From Calidifontibacillus oryziterrae (GTDB lineage Bacteria > Bacillota > Bacilli > Bacillales > Bacillaceae_J), in contig NZ_KB223527.1 of assembly GCF_000331575.1 (NCBI RefSeq), positions 779,842 to 843,841 on the forward strand: a stretch of 64,000 bases of DNA, in the 5' to 3' direction. Every line of letters begins with the position of its first letter. Positions within the stretch are counted from its first letter, which is position 1. A program made the position numbers and the translations under genes. The notes beneath the pieces are model-generated. The model was not told where the DNA came from. It saw nothing but the letters and a program-made list of their open reading frames with translations, and ran no database searches. Of this stretch, positions 40,994 through 50,138 are shown piece after piece.

Positions 40994-41023
40994 AGGGTAA
41001 AGCCCAAGATTGGACTTTACCCT
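40994..41023 (-). terminator. Terminator of dps
   Basis: AGGGTAAAG/CTTTACCCT, followed on the minus strand by TTTGTTTTTT. Confidence 0.88.
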
Positions 41024-41039
41024 ACTTCGCTATAAAAAC

Positions 41040-41486
41040 CTACTCCACTGCTTTACCTAAAAATGCTTTTAACATCCAAACATGCTTTTCAAGACTACCA
41101 TGAATAGCTAGCAACATATCCCCAGTAATTTCATCATCTTGTTCTTCTGCTAACGCCATTCCTTCTTTTAATTCAGCAACTACATTTGAGAAATCCTTTA
41201 TTAGTGTTTGTACCATTTGTTCTGCTGTTTCTTCTCCTGTTGCTTCTTCAATTGAGGACATTTCTAAACAACCCTTCATTGTTGCAACTGGTTGTCCACC
41301 TATTGTTAATAGGCGTTCAGCTAACTCATCGATATGTAAATTTGCTTCGTCATAAAACTCTTCAAATTTTGTGTGTAGAGTAAAGAAATGTCCACCTTTT
41401 ACATACCAATGATAATTATGAAGCTTTACATAAAGTACGCTCCAATTTGCAATCTGTTTGTTTAATACATCTGTAAGTTGAGCCAT
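41040..41486 (-). CDS. dps: Dps-family DNA-binding ferritin-like protein
   Basis: Dps stores iron and protects DNA from oxidants as a dodecamer. The 148-residue protein shows the ferroxidase-site residues in [26 protein letters not shown] (read in two parts: His near 31 and 43, Asp/Glu in [18 protein letters not shown]). A longer open frame starts at 41528, but the ATG at 41486 follows a GGGGATG site and fits the family. A sigma-B-like promoter lies upstream. It is separate from the neighbouring cyd operon. Confidence 0.95.
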   Translation of the reverse strand: MAQLTDVLNKQIANWSVLYVKLHNYHWYVKGGHFFTLHTKFEEFYDEANLHIDELAERLLTIGGQPVATMKGCLEMSSIEEATGEETAEQMVQTLIKDFSNVVAELKEGMALAEEQDDEITGDMLLAIHGSLEKHVWMLKAFLGKAVE

Positions 41487-41521
41487 AGAATCATCCCCTT
41501 TTTTTATAGTCCTATTTATGA

Positions 41522-41545
41522 TTTCCAATAGGTATACATTTAAAC
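41522..41545 (-). promoter_or_regulatory. Candidate sigma-B promoter of dps
   Basis: On the minus strand GTTTAA (41545-41540), 12 bp, TGGAAA (41527-41522), matching GTTTAA-N12-15-GGGWAW at 11 of 12 positions. Sigma-B control of dps is known in B. subtilis. Confidence 0.55.
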
Positions 41546-41602
41546 ATTACCAAATATTTCTTTAAATTAATGTGACAATTTTGTAAACTTTTTATAAAAA
41601 AA

Positions 41603-41634
41603 GCATCAGATGGAGTTAGCTGCCCCACTGATGC
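41603..41634 (-). terminator. Terminator of the first cydAB operon
   Basis: GCATCAG/CTGATGC followed on the minus strand by seven T. Confidence 0.88.
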
Positions 41635-41679
41635 AAAGTAATAGTCAGAATAAATACGTATATTTTTATTAATATTCTA

Positions 41680-42708
41680 TTATTGATATCCTTTTGCCGT
41701 TTCCTTCAATATTTTTTCCTTAAAGACGCGGTAGCTCCATAATTGATATCCAATTACAATTGGTACACATATAAGGGCGACAATAAGCATAATTGTTAAG
41801 TTCAGCTGACTACCTGCGGCATCAAATAAGTTTGTACTAAAAGCTGGGTCAATTTTGGAAGGCAGCATATTCGGGAACATTCCAATAAAGCCTGTTGCCA
41901 TCAGTGAAAATATTGTTACACATACAGCCGTAAACGCTAATCCTATGCGCTCCTTTAAGACAAACCAAATGACTCCTAAGCTTGCAACCATTGCGAGTGC
42001 AGGAACAATCCATAAAACTGGTATGGCTGTATAGTTTTCAAATATCGGTGTTCGATTTGCTGTTGCTACTAGAAAAATGGCCACAACTGCAGCAGTTATC
42101 ATTGCAAAAGATTTTGTTAACTTCATCGCTCTTTCAGCTACTTCACCTATAGTCTTTAGCTGTACCCATAATGAGCCCGATAGCAAGAACATAACGACAA
42201 ACAAGATTCCACCTAATAAACCATATGGATGTAACAAACTCAACAAGGTTCCTTCATAGCCTCCTTCACCAATTAGTAAGCCATCAAAAAGATTAGCGAA
42301 AGCGACTCCAAATAGTAATGCTATTAATCCACTTGCGACAAAGAACGCCCACTTCCACATTGTTTGCCACTTTTCAGAATCATCCTTATGCATAAATTCC
42401 AATCCAGCTGCCCTAAAAAATAATGCAAACAGGATCAACATTAAAGGCGTATACAAGAAACTAAACATATTAGCATACGTTAATGGAAAGGCGGCAAACG
42501 TTGCACCACCAGCCGTAATTAACCATACCTCATTCCCACCCCAAAAAGGGCCAATTGCTTCTTGAAGTTGATTTCTTTCCAGTTTGTTTTTAGTCAAAAA
42601 TGGAAATAACATCCCTGTACCTAACGCATAACCATCTAAAACAAAATAAACCGCCCAAAGTAATCCCCATAAACCAAACCAGATGATTGCTAGCATATCA
42701 TGAGACAT
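41680..42708 (-). CDS. cydB: Cytochrome bd ubiquinol/menaquinol oxidase subunit II (copy 1)
   Basis: CydB of the first cytochrome bd operon, 342 residues with about eight to nine membrane helices. Typical segments are WFGLWGLLWAVYFVLDGYALGTGM and GPFWGGNEVWLITAGGATFAAFP (read in parts). Together with CydA it reduces oxygen to water with quinol at high affinity. It overlaps the end of cydA1 by 11 bp. The protein is nearly identical to copy 2 at 44406-45434. No cydC or cydD follows. Confidence 0.95.
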   Translation of the reverse strand: MSHDMLAIIWFGLWGLLWAVYFVLDGYALGTGMLFPFLTKNKLERNQLQEAIGPFWGGNEVWLITAGGATFAAFPLTYANMFSFLYTPLMLILFALFFRAAGLEFMHKDDSEKWQTMWKWAFFVASGLIALLFGVAFANLFDGLLIGEGGYEGTLLSLLHPYGLLGGILFVVMFLLSGSLWVQLKTIGEVAERAMKLTKSFAMITAAVVAIFLVATANRTPIFENYTAIPVLWIVPALAMVASLGVIWFVLKERIGLAFTAVCVTIFSLMATGFIGMFPNMLPSKIDPAFSTNLFDAAGSQLNLTIMLIVALICVPIVIGYQLWSYRVFKEKILKETAKGYQ

Positions 42709-44047
42709 GTTTCATTCCTCCTACAGTTGCTGCATCTAAAACCTCGGGACCTTTTTTTGCATATTTAACAAGTAAATATACATCTGCAATAATTAAGATC
42801 GTATAAAATACAACTAGACCACTTAAAGAGAAAATAATTTGTGATAAAGAGATTGGTGAAACTCCTTCTGCTGTTTTCATTAATCCGTATACAACCCACG
42901 GTTGACGGCCTACCTCGGCAACGATCCAGCCTAAATTGATAGCTACATATGGAAGAAGAATTGAATATAACGTTGTTTTTAAATATCTTGGTGAATCTAA
43001 TAGTCTATCCTTTCTATATAAGTAGTAGCCGTACCAGGCAATCGCTAAAAATAGTAAGCCTAGTGCAACCATTATTCGGAAGCTATAAAACACTAGGTTA
43101 ACGGGTGGTCGTTCATCTGCAGGTATATCCTTCAAACCTGTAATCTCACCGTTAAAGCTATTTGTATAGAAAAAGCTTCCTAGCTTTGGTATCGATATAG
43201 CTTCAACGGCATTGCGCTCATTGGCAGGATCCGGAATTTGCAAAATATGAAATGGTGCTCCTTGTTCTGTTTCCCAAATAGCCTCCATTGCTGCACCTTT
43301 CGCTGGTTGGACACTTGCGACGTACGTACCGTTTTTATGACCGATAAACGGTGTCAACGTTGTTGCAACTAATGCCATAATCAACCCATATTTAAATGAC
43401 TTTTTGAAGAAATCCACTTCATTTTTTCGTAATAAATGATATGCACTAATTCCCATGACAAAAAACGCACCGACGATATAACAAGCAATTACTGTGTGGA
43501 AAAACATATGCCATACATATGGATTGGTTAATACTGCACCAAAGTTTTCTAACTCGACGCGGCCATTTCTTAAAACATAGCCTACCGGATTTTGCATAAA
43601 CCCGTTCGCAGTAATAATCCAAACAGCTGAAATGTTTGTGCCTAGCGCTACCATCCAAATTGCAAAGGCGCGCATTTTCGGAGAAAGCCGATCCTTTCCG
43701 AACAGCCAAATTCCAATAAAGGTTGATTCTAGGAAGAACGCTACTAATGCTTCAATCGCTAGGGGCGAACCAAAAATGTCCCCCATATACTTTGAGTACT
43801 CCGACCAGTTCGTACCAAATTGAAATTCCATTGTAATACCAGTCACAATACCGAGAACAAAGTTTATTGAAAATAATTTTCCCCAAAATCTTGCCATCCG
43901 ATCATACATTGGATCTAATGTTGTTGCATATTTCGTTTGCATCATTGCTACTAGAATTACTAATCCAATAGTTAAAGGTACAAACAAGAAATGATAAATT
44001 ACTGTAATTCCAAACTGCAAACGACTTAGTAATAAAACCTCATCCAT
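42698..44047 (-). CDS. cydA: Cytochrome bd oxidase subunit I (copy 1, intact)
   Basis: The 449-residue CydA carries haem b558, b595 and d. Visible are His 19 (VIYHFLFVPLTIG) for a high-spin haem, VWHMFFHTVIACY with the b558 ligand, the short Q-loop region FHILQIPDP to ITGLKDIPADERPP, and GRQPWVVYGLMKT. The short Q loop suggests the small Bacillus bd type. The ATG at 44047 has a GGAGG site. It is the only intact cydA in the window, so it matters as the reference for the broken copies upstream. A sequence element shared with cydA2 lies about 100 bp upstream. Confidence 0.95.
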   Translation of the reverse strand: MDEVLLLSRLQFGITVIYHFLFVPLTIGLVILVAMMQTKYATTLDPMYDRMARFWGKLFSINFVLGIVTGITMEFQFGTNWSEYSKYMGDIFGSPLAIEALVAFFLESTFIGIWLFGKDRLSPKMRAFAIWMVALGTNISAVWIITANGFMQNPVGYVLRNGRVELENFGAVLTNPYVWHMFFHTVIACYIVGAFFVMGISAYHLLRKNEVDFFKKSFKYGLIMALVATTLTPFIGHKNGTYVASVQPAKGAAMEAIWETEQGAPFHILQIPDPANERNAVEAISIPKLGSFFYTNSFNGEITGLKDIPADERPPVNLVFYSFRIMVALGLLFLAIAWYGYYLYRKDRLLDSPRYLKTTLYSILLPYVAINLGWIVAEVGRQPWVVYGLMKTAEGVSPISLSQIIFSLSGLVVFYTILIIADVYLLVKYAKKGPEVLDAATVGGMKHVS

Positions 44048-44133
44048 TAAATAAATACCTCCATTAGTTCATAATGTTTAATTAATTAAACTAATTATTA
44101 TTTAATATCCAATACTTGTTTAAATCGTGTTTA

Positions 44134-44164
44134 AACTGTGTTGCTTTGTCGAAATTTCTGTTAC
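44134..44164 (-). promoter_or_regulatory. Conserved element upstream of cydA copy 1
   Basis: Two blocks, AAACTGTGTTG and TTTGTCGAAATTTCTGTTAC (plus-strand sense), lie about 90-115 bp before the start codon. The same blocks occur before cydA2 although the surrounding sequence differs. Probably an operator; the regulator is unknown. Confidence 0.5.
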
Positions 44165-44321
44165 AACTTTTTGTCCAAGTTGTATTATCAAATACGCTAA
44201 GTTAATTGTTCATTGTTGTATTTTCGGCAGTTGTAGTTGCTTAATCTTAGGAATTCCGTATATTTTGAAAAAGTAGTGGTTAGAAAGAGAAATAAACGGA
44301 GATTTGAAGATAGAATAAAAA

Positions 44322-44357
44322 ATAGTCATGAGGATTTTAGAGATTCCTCATGACTAT
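44322..44357 (-). terminator. Terminator of cydB copy 2
   Basis: ATAGTCATGAGG/CCTCATGACTAT with a 12-nt loop, followed on the minus strand by a T run. Confidence 0.88.
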
Positions 44358-44405
44358 ATATTTATTTCTATATAACTAAAGATCCTTAATAATATTTAGT
44401 CACTT

Positions 44406-45434
44406 TTATTGGTATCCTTTTGCTGTTTCCTTTGTAATTTTATCTTTAAAGACCCGGTAGCTCCATAATTGATATCCGATTACAATTGGTACACATATAA
44501 GGGCAACAATTAACATAATCGTTAAGTTCAGCTGACTACCTGCAGCATCAAACAGATTTGTACTATACGCTGGATCAATTTTGGAAGGCAGCATATTCGG
44601 GAACATTCCAATAAAGCCTGTTGCCATCAGCGTAAATATTGTTACACATACAGCCGTAAACGCTAATCCTATACGCTCCTTTATGACAAACCATATGGCA
44701 CCTAAACTGGCAACCATCGCGAGCGCTGGAACAATCCATAAAACAGGCATAGCTGCATAATTTTCAAATATTGGTGTACGATTACCTGTCGCTACTAGAA
44801 AAATGGCAACAATTGCTGCTGTTACAATTACGAATGGTTTTGCCAGTGCAGCAGCTCTATCGGCAACAACTCCACTTGTTTTCAGTTGCACCCATAATGA
44901 TCCAGATAGCAAGAATATAACGACAAACAAGATTCCACCTAATAAGCCATATGGATGTAACAAACTCAATAAGTTTCCTTCATAGCCTACTTCACTAATT
45001 AGTAAGCCATCAAAAAGGTTGGCAAAAGCAACTCCGAATAGTAACGCTATCAATCCACTTGCGACAAAAAATGCCCACTTCCACATCTTTTGCCACTTTT
45101 CAGAATCATCCTTATGCATAAATTCCAATCCAACTGCCCTAAAAAACAACGCAAACAGGATGAACATTAATGGCGTGTACAAGAAACTAAACATATTCGC
45201 ATACGTTAATGGAAAGGCGGCAAACGTTGCACCACCAGCTGTAATTAACCACACCTCATTTCCACCCCAAAAAGGACCAATTGCTTCTTGAAGTTGGTTT
45301 CTTTCCTGTTTGTTTTCAGATATGAATGGAAATAACATACCAGTCCCTAACGTATATCCGTCTAAGACAAAATAAACAGCCCAAAGTAATCCCCATAAAC
45401 CGAACCAGATAATAGCTAACATATCATGAGACAT
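44406..45434 (-). CDS. cydB: Cytochrome bd oxidase subunit II (copy 2)
   Basis: An intact 342-residue CydB, very close to copy 1 (differences such as YTLGTGMLFPFISENKQERN against YALGTGMLFPFLTKNKLERN). It overlaps the end of the adjacent cydA by 11 bp, so the two were a normal operon. The adjacent cydA is frameshifted by an internal duplication, so in this sequence CydB2 has no full-length cognate CydA2, though it might pair with CydA1. Confidence 0.95.
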   Translation of the reverse strand: MSHDMLAIIWFGLWGLLWAVYFVLDGYTLGTGMLFPFISENKQERNQLQEAIGPFWGGNEVWLITAGGATFAAFPLTYANMFSFLYTPLMFILFALFFRAVGLEFMHKDDSEKWQKMWKWAFFVASGLIALLFGVAFANLFDGLLISEVGYEGNLLSLLHPYGLLGGILFVVIFLLSGSLWVQLKTSGVVADRAAALAKPFVIVTAAIVAIFLVATGNRTPIFENYAAMPVLWIVPALAMVASLGAIWFVIKERIGLAFTAVCVTIFTLMATGFIGMFPNMLPSKIDPAYSTNLFDAAGSQLNLTIMLIVALICVPIVIGYQLWSYRVFKDKITKETAKGYQ

Positions 45435-45978
45435 GTTTCATTCCTCCTTCGGTAACACCTTCTAAGGCATCGGGGCCTTTTTTTGAATATTTAATAAGCA
45501 AATATACATCCGCAATAATCAAGATCGTATAAAATATTACAAGTCCACTTAAAGAAAAGATAATTTGTGATAAAGAAATTGGCGAAACCCCTTCTGCTGT
45601 TTTCATTAATCCGTACACTGCCCATGGCTGACGTCCTACCTCAGCAACGACCCAACCTAAATTGATAGCTACATATGGAAGAAGAATTGAATATAACGTT
45701 GTTTTTAAATACTTTGGTGAATCTATTAATTTATCTTTACGATCTAAATAAAAACCATACCAAGCAATTGCTAAAAATAATAATCCTAAAATAACCATAA
45801 TTCGGAAACTATAAAATACAAGATTAACGGGTGGTCGTTCATCTGCAGGTATATCCTTCAAACCTGTAATCTCACCGTTAAAGCTATTTGTATAGAAAAA
45901 GCTTCCTAGCTTTGGTATTGAAATTGCTTCAACTAAGTTCCGCTCATTATCAGGGTCTGGAATTTGCAAAATATGAAA

Positions 45979-46261
45979 TGGTGCTCCTTGTTCTGTTTCC
46001 CAAACAGCCTCCATCGCTGCACCTTTCGCTGGTTGAACACTTGTTACGTAAGTACCGTTTTTATGACCGATAAACGGTGTTAATGTTGTTGCAACTAATG
46101 CCATAATCAACCCATATTTAAATGACTTTTTAAAGAAATCAACTTCATTTTTCCGTAATAGATGATACGCACTAATTCCCATGACAAAAAACGAACCGAC
46201 AATATAACAAGCAATTACTGTGTGGAAAAACATATGCCATACATACGGATTGGTTAATACT
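45979..46261. repeat. 283-bp direct repeat within cydA2, first copy
   Basis: This copy is identical to the corresponding part of the right-hand unit (48978-49260). Confidence 0.93.
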
Positions 46262-46544
46262 TGGTGCTCCTTGTTCTGTTTCCCAAATAGCCTCCATTGC
46301 TGCACCTTTCGCTGGTTGAACACTTGTTACGTAAGTACCGTTTTTATGACCGATAAACGGTGTTAATGTTGTTGCAACTAATGCCATAATCAACCCATAT
46401 TTAAATGACTTTTTAAAGAAATCAACTTCATTTTTCCGTAATAGATGATACGCACTAATTCCCATGACAAAAAACGAACCGACAATATAACAAGCAATTA
46501 CTGTGTGGAAAAACATATGCCATACATACGGATTGGTTAATACT
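46262..46544. repeat. 283-bp direct repeat within cydA2, second copy with a cydA1-like edge
   Basis: It differs from the first copy at two bases within its first 40 positions (AAATAGCC for AAACAGCC, and CATTGCTG for CATCGCTG). Both variants match cydA1 near 43260-43300, while the rest matches cydA2. The junction with the first copy lies between 46261 and 46262. Confidence 0.9.
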
Positions 46545-47126
46545 GCTCCAAAGTTTTCTAACTCGACGCGGCCATTTCTTAAAACATAGCCTACTGGATT
46601 TTGCATAAACCCGTTCGCAGTAATAATCCAAACAGCTGAAATGTTTGTGCCTAGCGCTACCATCCAAATTGCAAAGGCGCGCATTTTCGGAGAAAGCCGA
46701 TCCTTTCCGAACAGCCAAATTCCAATAAAGGTTGATTCTAGGAAGAAGGCTACTAATGCTTCAATCGCTAGCGGTGAACCAAAAATGTCCCCCATATACT
46801 TTGAGTACTCCGACCAGTTCGTACCAAATTGAAATTCCATCGTAATACCGGTCACAATACCAAGAACGAAGTTAATCGCAAATAATTTCCCCCAAAATCT
46901 TCCCATCCGATCATACATCGGATCTAGTGTTTTGGCGTATTTTGTTTCCATTATAGCTACTAAGATGACTAAACCTATTGTGAGGGGTACAAATAAAAAG
47001 TGATATATTACTGTGATTGCGAACTGCAGTCGACTTAATAATAGTATTTCCACTTGCTCATCCCTCCCTAAATTTATTAGGATAAAAACTTATCCTTACT
47101 TATAATGTAACAATTTCCATATGATA

Positions 47127-47169
47127 AAACTGTGTTGGGATTGTAGAATTTTGTCGAAATTTTTGTTAC
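47127..47169 (-). promoter_or_regulatory. Conserved element upstream of cydA2 (left copy)
   Basis: Contains AAACTGTGTTG and TTTTGTCGAAATTTTTGTTAC, the two blocks also found before cydA1 but with about 12 extra bases between them. It lies 75-115 bp before the cydA2 start. The rest of the 369-bp gap holds the ASCH-gene terminator and AT-rich DNA. Confidence 0.5.
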
Positions 47170-47375
47170 GTAATTATCAAGGTTTTGAAAATTGTGATAA
47201 ATTCGCTCGACAATTAAAATAAGAAAATTTACCATAAATATTTCAAGAAACTTTTATAGCTATGAGGAGATTAGCAAATCCTTTATTTCACCTAAAAGAA
47301 TTTTTCTAGACTTTACAATAGTTATTATTCTACAGTTCTAGCCTTCTATTACAAAAAGCTTGCCAAAAACACAAA

Positions 47376-47409
47376 ACTCCCCTGCCGAAATAACAATTGG
47401 CAAGGGAGT
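47376..47409 (-). terminator. Terminator after the ASCH gene (left copy)
   Basis: ACTCCC-T-TGCC pairs with GGCA-G-GGGAGT, followed on the minus strand by TTTTGTGTTTTT. Confidence 0.85.
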
Positions 47410-47422
47410 GCGTCAACTATCT

Positions 47423-47761
47423 TTAGTTAATCTTTTTTAATTCATGAACCCAGTAAAGCTTTTCCGGTTCCCATTTCAACGTCGTAATTTTATGGCAGTC
47501 CTGAACATGTTGGCGATACTCTTCTATTGATTTGTAGCCTTCCTTGTTCGCATCTTCATTCGTCATATCTTTATTAGCTTGCTGATACACTGAGGTGATT
47601 TGATAATGGCTACCTTTAAGTTCCAGCACTTCTCCAACCTCTGCAAATTTGCCATGACGACGTACTGCTGTTTTTTCTCCACTTATTACTTTGGTTACAT
47701 CCATTTCATTCGTAATAAGATTTTCAATCTGTAGTTTGATTCCTGTAGGGTGACCTGCCAT
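47423..47761 (-). CDS. ASCH-domain-like protein (left copy)
   Basis: A 112-residue soluble protein with features of the ASCH fold: the pattern GxKxxxxR in VISGEKTAVRRHG, then VGEVLELKGSHYQITSVYQ. ASCH proteins bind RNA or modified nucleosides. The inner ATG at 47761 has a GGAAAGGA site at proper distance; an ATG nine bases earlier is too close to it. It is the last gene of the duplicated ccmD-ccmG-ASCH segment and is identical to the copy at 50139-50477. Any link with cytochrome c assembly is unknown. Confidence 0.75.
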   Translation of the reverse strand: MAGHPTGIKLQIENLITNEMDVTKVISGEKTAVRRHGKFAEVGEVLELKGSHYQITSVYQQANKDMTNEDANKEGYKSIEEYRQHVQDCHKITTLKWEPEKLYWVHELKKIN

Positions 47762-47788
47762 GTTGTACATTCCTTTCCGAAAAAATAA

Positions 47789-48304
47789 TTAATATCCGTT
47801 CATCTTTATTAAACTAATTCTTGCTGCTAAATCTTCAGCAGTAGTTGGGCCAATAATCTTATCACGAATTACTCCATTCGGGTCAATTATTAGTGTTTCT
47901 GGTTGCCCTACCACATTATATATTTTTGAGATTTTATCATCTTTATCTAGTAAATACGGGGAAGTTGTCTTGTATTCTTCAATAAAATCCTGAACTCGTT
48001 TTTTTGGTTCTCCGCGGTCAATAATTAATAGCGGGGATTCATCAGCATATTTCTGTTCATATAACTCTAGCTCCGGTGCTTCTTCCACACACGGTGCGCA
48101 CCATGTTGCAAAAAAGTTAACGACAACAAATTTACCTCTATAATCAGAAAGCTTATGAATAGTACCGTTTGTATCTTCAAGTTCAAAGTCGTACGCTACA
48201 TCGCCAACCTCAACAATTTCAACGCCATTAATTCCTTTAGCTAAAAAGAAAAATATAGCAACAACAAATACTAACACACCAATTTGGATGACCTTTTTAT
48301 TCAA
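47789..48304 (-). CDS. ccmG: Thiol-disulfide oxidoreductase CcmG/ResA-like (left copy)
   Basis: A 171-residue membrane-anchored thioredoxin-like protein, identical to the copy at 50505-51020. It has an N-terminal anchor (residues about 5-24), the active site WCAPC (68-72) and the cis-proline loop VVGQPETLIID. It would reduce apocytochrome haem-binding cysteines. A TTG at 48304 follows GAGGAGGTG; the longer open frame to 48361 lacks a good start. In this copy the gene is cut off from the ccm promoter and would depend on transcription coming through the truncated cydA upstream. Confidence 0.9.
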   Translation of the reverse strand: MNKKVIQIGVLVFVVAIFFFLAKGINGVEIVEVGDVAYDFELEDTNGTIHKLSDYRGKFVVVNFFATWCAPCVEEAPELELYEQKYADESPLLIIDRGEPKKRVQDFIEEYKTTSPYLLDKDDKISKIYNVVGQPETLIIDPNGVIRDKIIGPTTAEDLAARISLIKMNGY

Positions 48305-48376
48305 ATTCCGGCACCTCCTCAAAAATAACGAAAGGGAGCCTGGCAATCTTTCTTTTACCAAGCGAACTTCCCTTTA

Positions 48377-48508
48377 TTAATTGGATTTTTCAAGCTCTTC
48401 AATAAAATCTATTTCCTTAACAATTTTGCTTTGTCGTTTACCTAACACAACCATATATGCTGCGATTAATACCCAAATAATTGCGTATGCAGAAAATACA
48501 TATCCCAT
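48377..48508 (-). CDS. ccmD: CcmD-like small membrane protein (left copy)
   Basis: A 43-residue protein starting MGYVFSAYAIIWVLIAAYMV, with one membrane helix followed by a charged tail (GKRQSKIVKEIDFIEELEKS). Size, helix plus basic/acidic tail and position between ccmC and ccmG identify it as CcmD, which helps release holo-CcmE from CcmC/CcmAB. The ATG at 48508 follows GGAGGAAAC. Identical to 51093-51224. Confidence 0.8.
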   Translation of the reverse strand: MGYVFSAYAIIWVLIAAYMVVLGKRQSKIVKEIDFIEELEKSN

Positions 48509-48573
48509 TTTTGTTTCCTCCTTTAATTAATACAATCTATCCATTATCTAATTAAGAAAATCTTTGCATCTTA

Positions 48574-48619
48574 CTAAGATAATTTATTCATCAATTTTTC
48601 TTGAACATGCTTTTTGTAA
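48574..48619 (-). pseudogene. Duplicated 3' end of ccmC
   Basis: The 46 bp match the last codons and stop of ccmC (51290-51335) and end at the duplication junction. It shows which side of ccmC was copied. Confidence 0.9.
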
Positions 48620-49769
48620 CCCATGGCTGACGTCCTACCTCAGCAACGACCCAACCTAAATTGATAGCTACATATGGAAGAAGAATTGAATATAACGTTG
48701 TTTTTAAATACTTTGGTGAATCTATTAATTTATCTTTACGATCTAAATAAAAACCATACCAAGCAATTGCTAAAAATAATAATCCTAAAATAACCATAAT
48801 TCGGAAACTATAAAATACAAGATTAACGGGTGGTCGTTCATCTGCAGGTATATCCTTCAAACCTGTAATCTCACCGTTAAAGCTATTTGTATAGAAAAAG
48901 CTTCCTAGCTTTGGTATTGAAATTGCTTCAACTAAGTTCCGCTCATTATCAGGGTCTGGAATTTGCAAAATATGAAATGGTGCTCCTTGTTCTGTTTCCC
49001 AAACAGCCTCCATCGCTGCACCTTTCGCTGGTTGAACACTTGTTACGTAAGTACCGTTTTTATGACCGATAAACGGTGTTAATGTTGTTGCAACTAATGC
49101 CATAATCAACCCATATTTAAATGACTTTTTAAAGAAATCAACTTCATTTTTCCGTAATAGATGATACGCACTAATTCCCATGACAAAAAACGAACCGACA
49201 ATATAACAAGCAATTACTGTGTGGAAAAACATATGCCATACATACGGATTGGTTAATACTGCTCCAAAGTTTTCTAACTCGACGCGGCCATTTCTTAAAA
49301 CATAGCCTACTGGATTTTGCATAAACCCGTTCGCAGTAATAATCCAAACAGCTGAAATGTTTGTGCCTAGCGCTACCATCCAAATTGCAAAGGCGCGCAT
49401 TTTCGGAGAAAGCCGATCCTTTCCGAACAGCCAAATTCCAATAAAGGTTGATTCTAGGAAGAAGGCTACTAATGCTTCAATCGCTAGCGGTGAACCAAAA
49501 ATGTCCCCCATATACTTTGAGTACTCCGACCAGTTCGTACCAAATTGAAATTCCATCGTAATACCGGTCACAATACCAAGAACGAAGTTAATCGCAAATA
49601 ATTTCCCCCAAAATCTTCCCATCCGATCATACATCGGATCTAGTGTTTTGGCGTATTTTGTTTCCATTATAGCTACTAAGATGACTAAACCTATTGTGAG
49701 GGGTACAAATAAAAAGTGATATATTACTGTGATTGCGAACTGCAGTCGACTTAATAATAGTATTTCCAC
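48591..49769 (-). pseudogene. cydA: Cytochrome bd subunit I copy 2, C-terminally truncated (right copy)
   Basis: A 392-residue frame that follows cydA2 to GRQPW (about residue 383) and then runs nine codons into the fused ccmC end (VTKSMFKKN). About 65 residues, including the last membrane helix, are missing. It lacks the 283-bp duplication, so it preserves the original sequence of that part of cydA2. No cydB follows. The protein is unlikely to be a working oxidase subunit. Confidence 0.92.
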
Positions 49770-49842
49770 TTGCTCATCCCTCCCTAAATTTATTAGGATA
49801 AAAACTTATCCTTACTTATAATGTAACAATTTCCATATGATA

Positions 49843-49885
49843 AAACTGTGTTGGGATTGTAGAATTTTGTCGAAATTTTTGTTAC
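49843..49885 (-). promoter_or_regulatory. Conserved cyd element (right copy)
   Basis: Identical to 47127-47169 at an offset of 2716. It would drive the truncated cydA and possibly the left-hand ccmD-ccmG-ASCH genes. Confidence 0.5.
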
Positions 49886-50091
49886 GTAATTATCAAGGTT
49901 TTGAAAATTGTGATAAATTCGCTCGACAATTAAAATAAGAAAATTTACCATAAATATTTCAAGAAACTTTTATAGCTATGAGGAGATTAGCAAATCCTTT
50001 ATTTCACCTAAAAGAATTTTTCTAGACTTTACAATAGTTATTATTCTACAGTTCTAGCCTTCTATTACAAAAAGCTTGCCAAAAACACAAA

Positions 50092-50125
50092 ACTCCCCTG
50101 CCGAAATAACAATTGGCAAGGGAGT
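50092..50125 (-). terminator. Terminator of the ccm operon (right copy)
   Basis: Same hairpin as 47376-47409, located just after the ASCH gene stop. Confidence 0.85.
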
Positions 50126-50138
50126 GCGTCAACTATCT

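Larger units (their letters stand above)
45424..47053 (-). pseudogene. cydA: Cytochrome bd subunit I copy 2, split by a 283-bp internal duplication
   Basis: Read from the ATG at 47053, the frame gives a normal CydA as far as AAMEAIWETEQGAP, then enters the repeated segment out of frame and stops at 46172 (293 residues). The C-terminal part is open from 46323 to 45424. The cause is a direct duplication of 283 bp (not a multiple of three) at 45979-46261 and 46262-46544. Removing one copy restores a full CydA of about 446 residues ending VTEGGMKHVS. So this is either a recent mutation or an assembly fault. Confidence 0.9.
45621..48619. repeat. Left copy of a tandem duplication (2999 bp)
   Basis: Directly repeated with 48620-51335. 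Bases match at an offset of 2716 from about 46316 to 48619 and at 2999 from 45621 to 46261, the difference being the 283-bp insertion. I found no other mismatch in the stretches compared, including intergenic DNA. The unit spans most of cydA2, its promoter, the ASCH gene, ccmG, ccmD and 46 bp of the ccmC end. Confidence 0.93.

Noticed and set aside
41571..41590. Rex-like sequence TGTGACAATTTTGTAAA upstream of dps
   Set aside because: The two halves do not match the TTGTGAA-N4-TTCACAA consensus, and it faces dps rather than a respiratory gene.
46455..46718. An 87-codon minus-strand frame repeated at 43446 and 49171
   Set aside because: It is a shifted-frame shadow inside cydA that recurs only because cydA itself is repeated.
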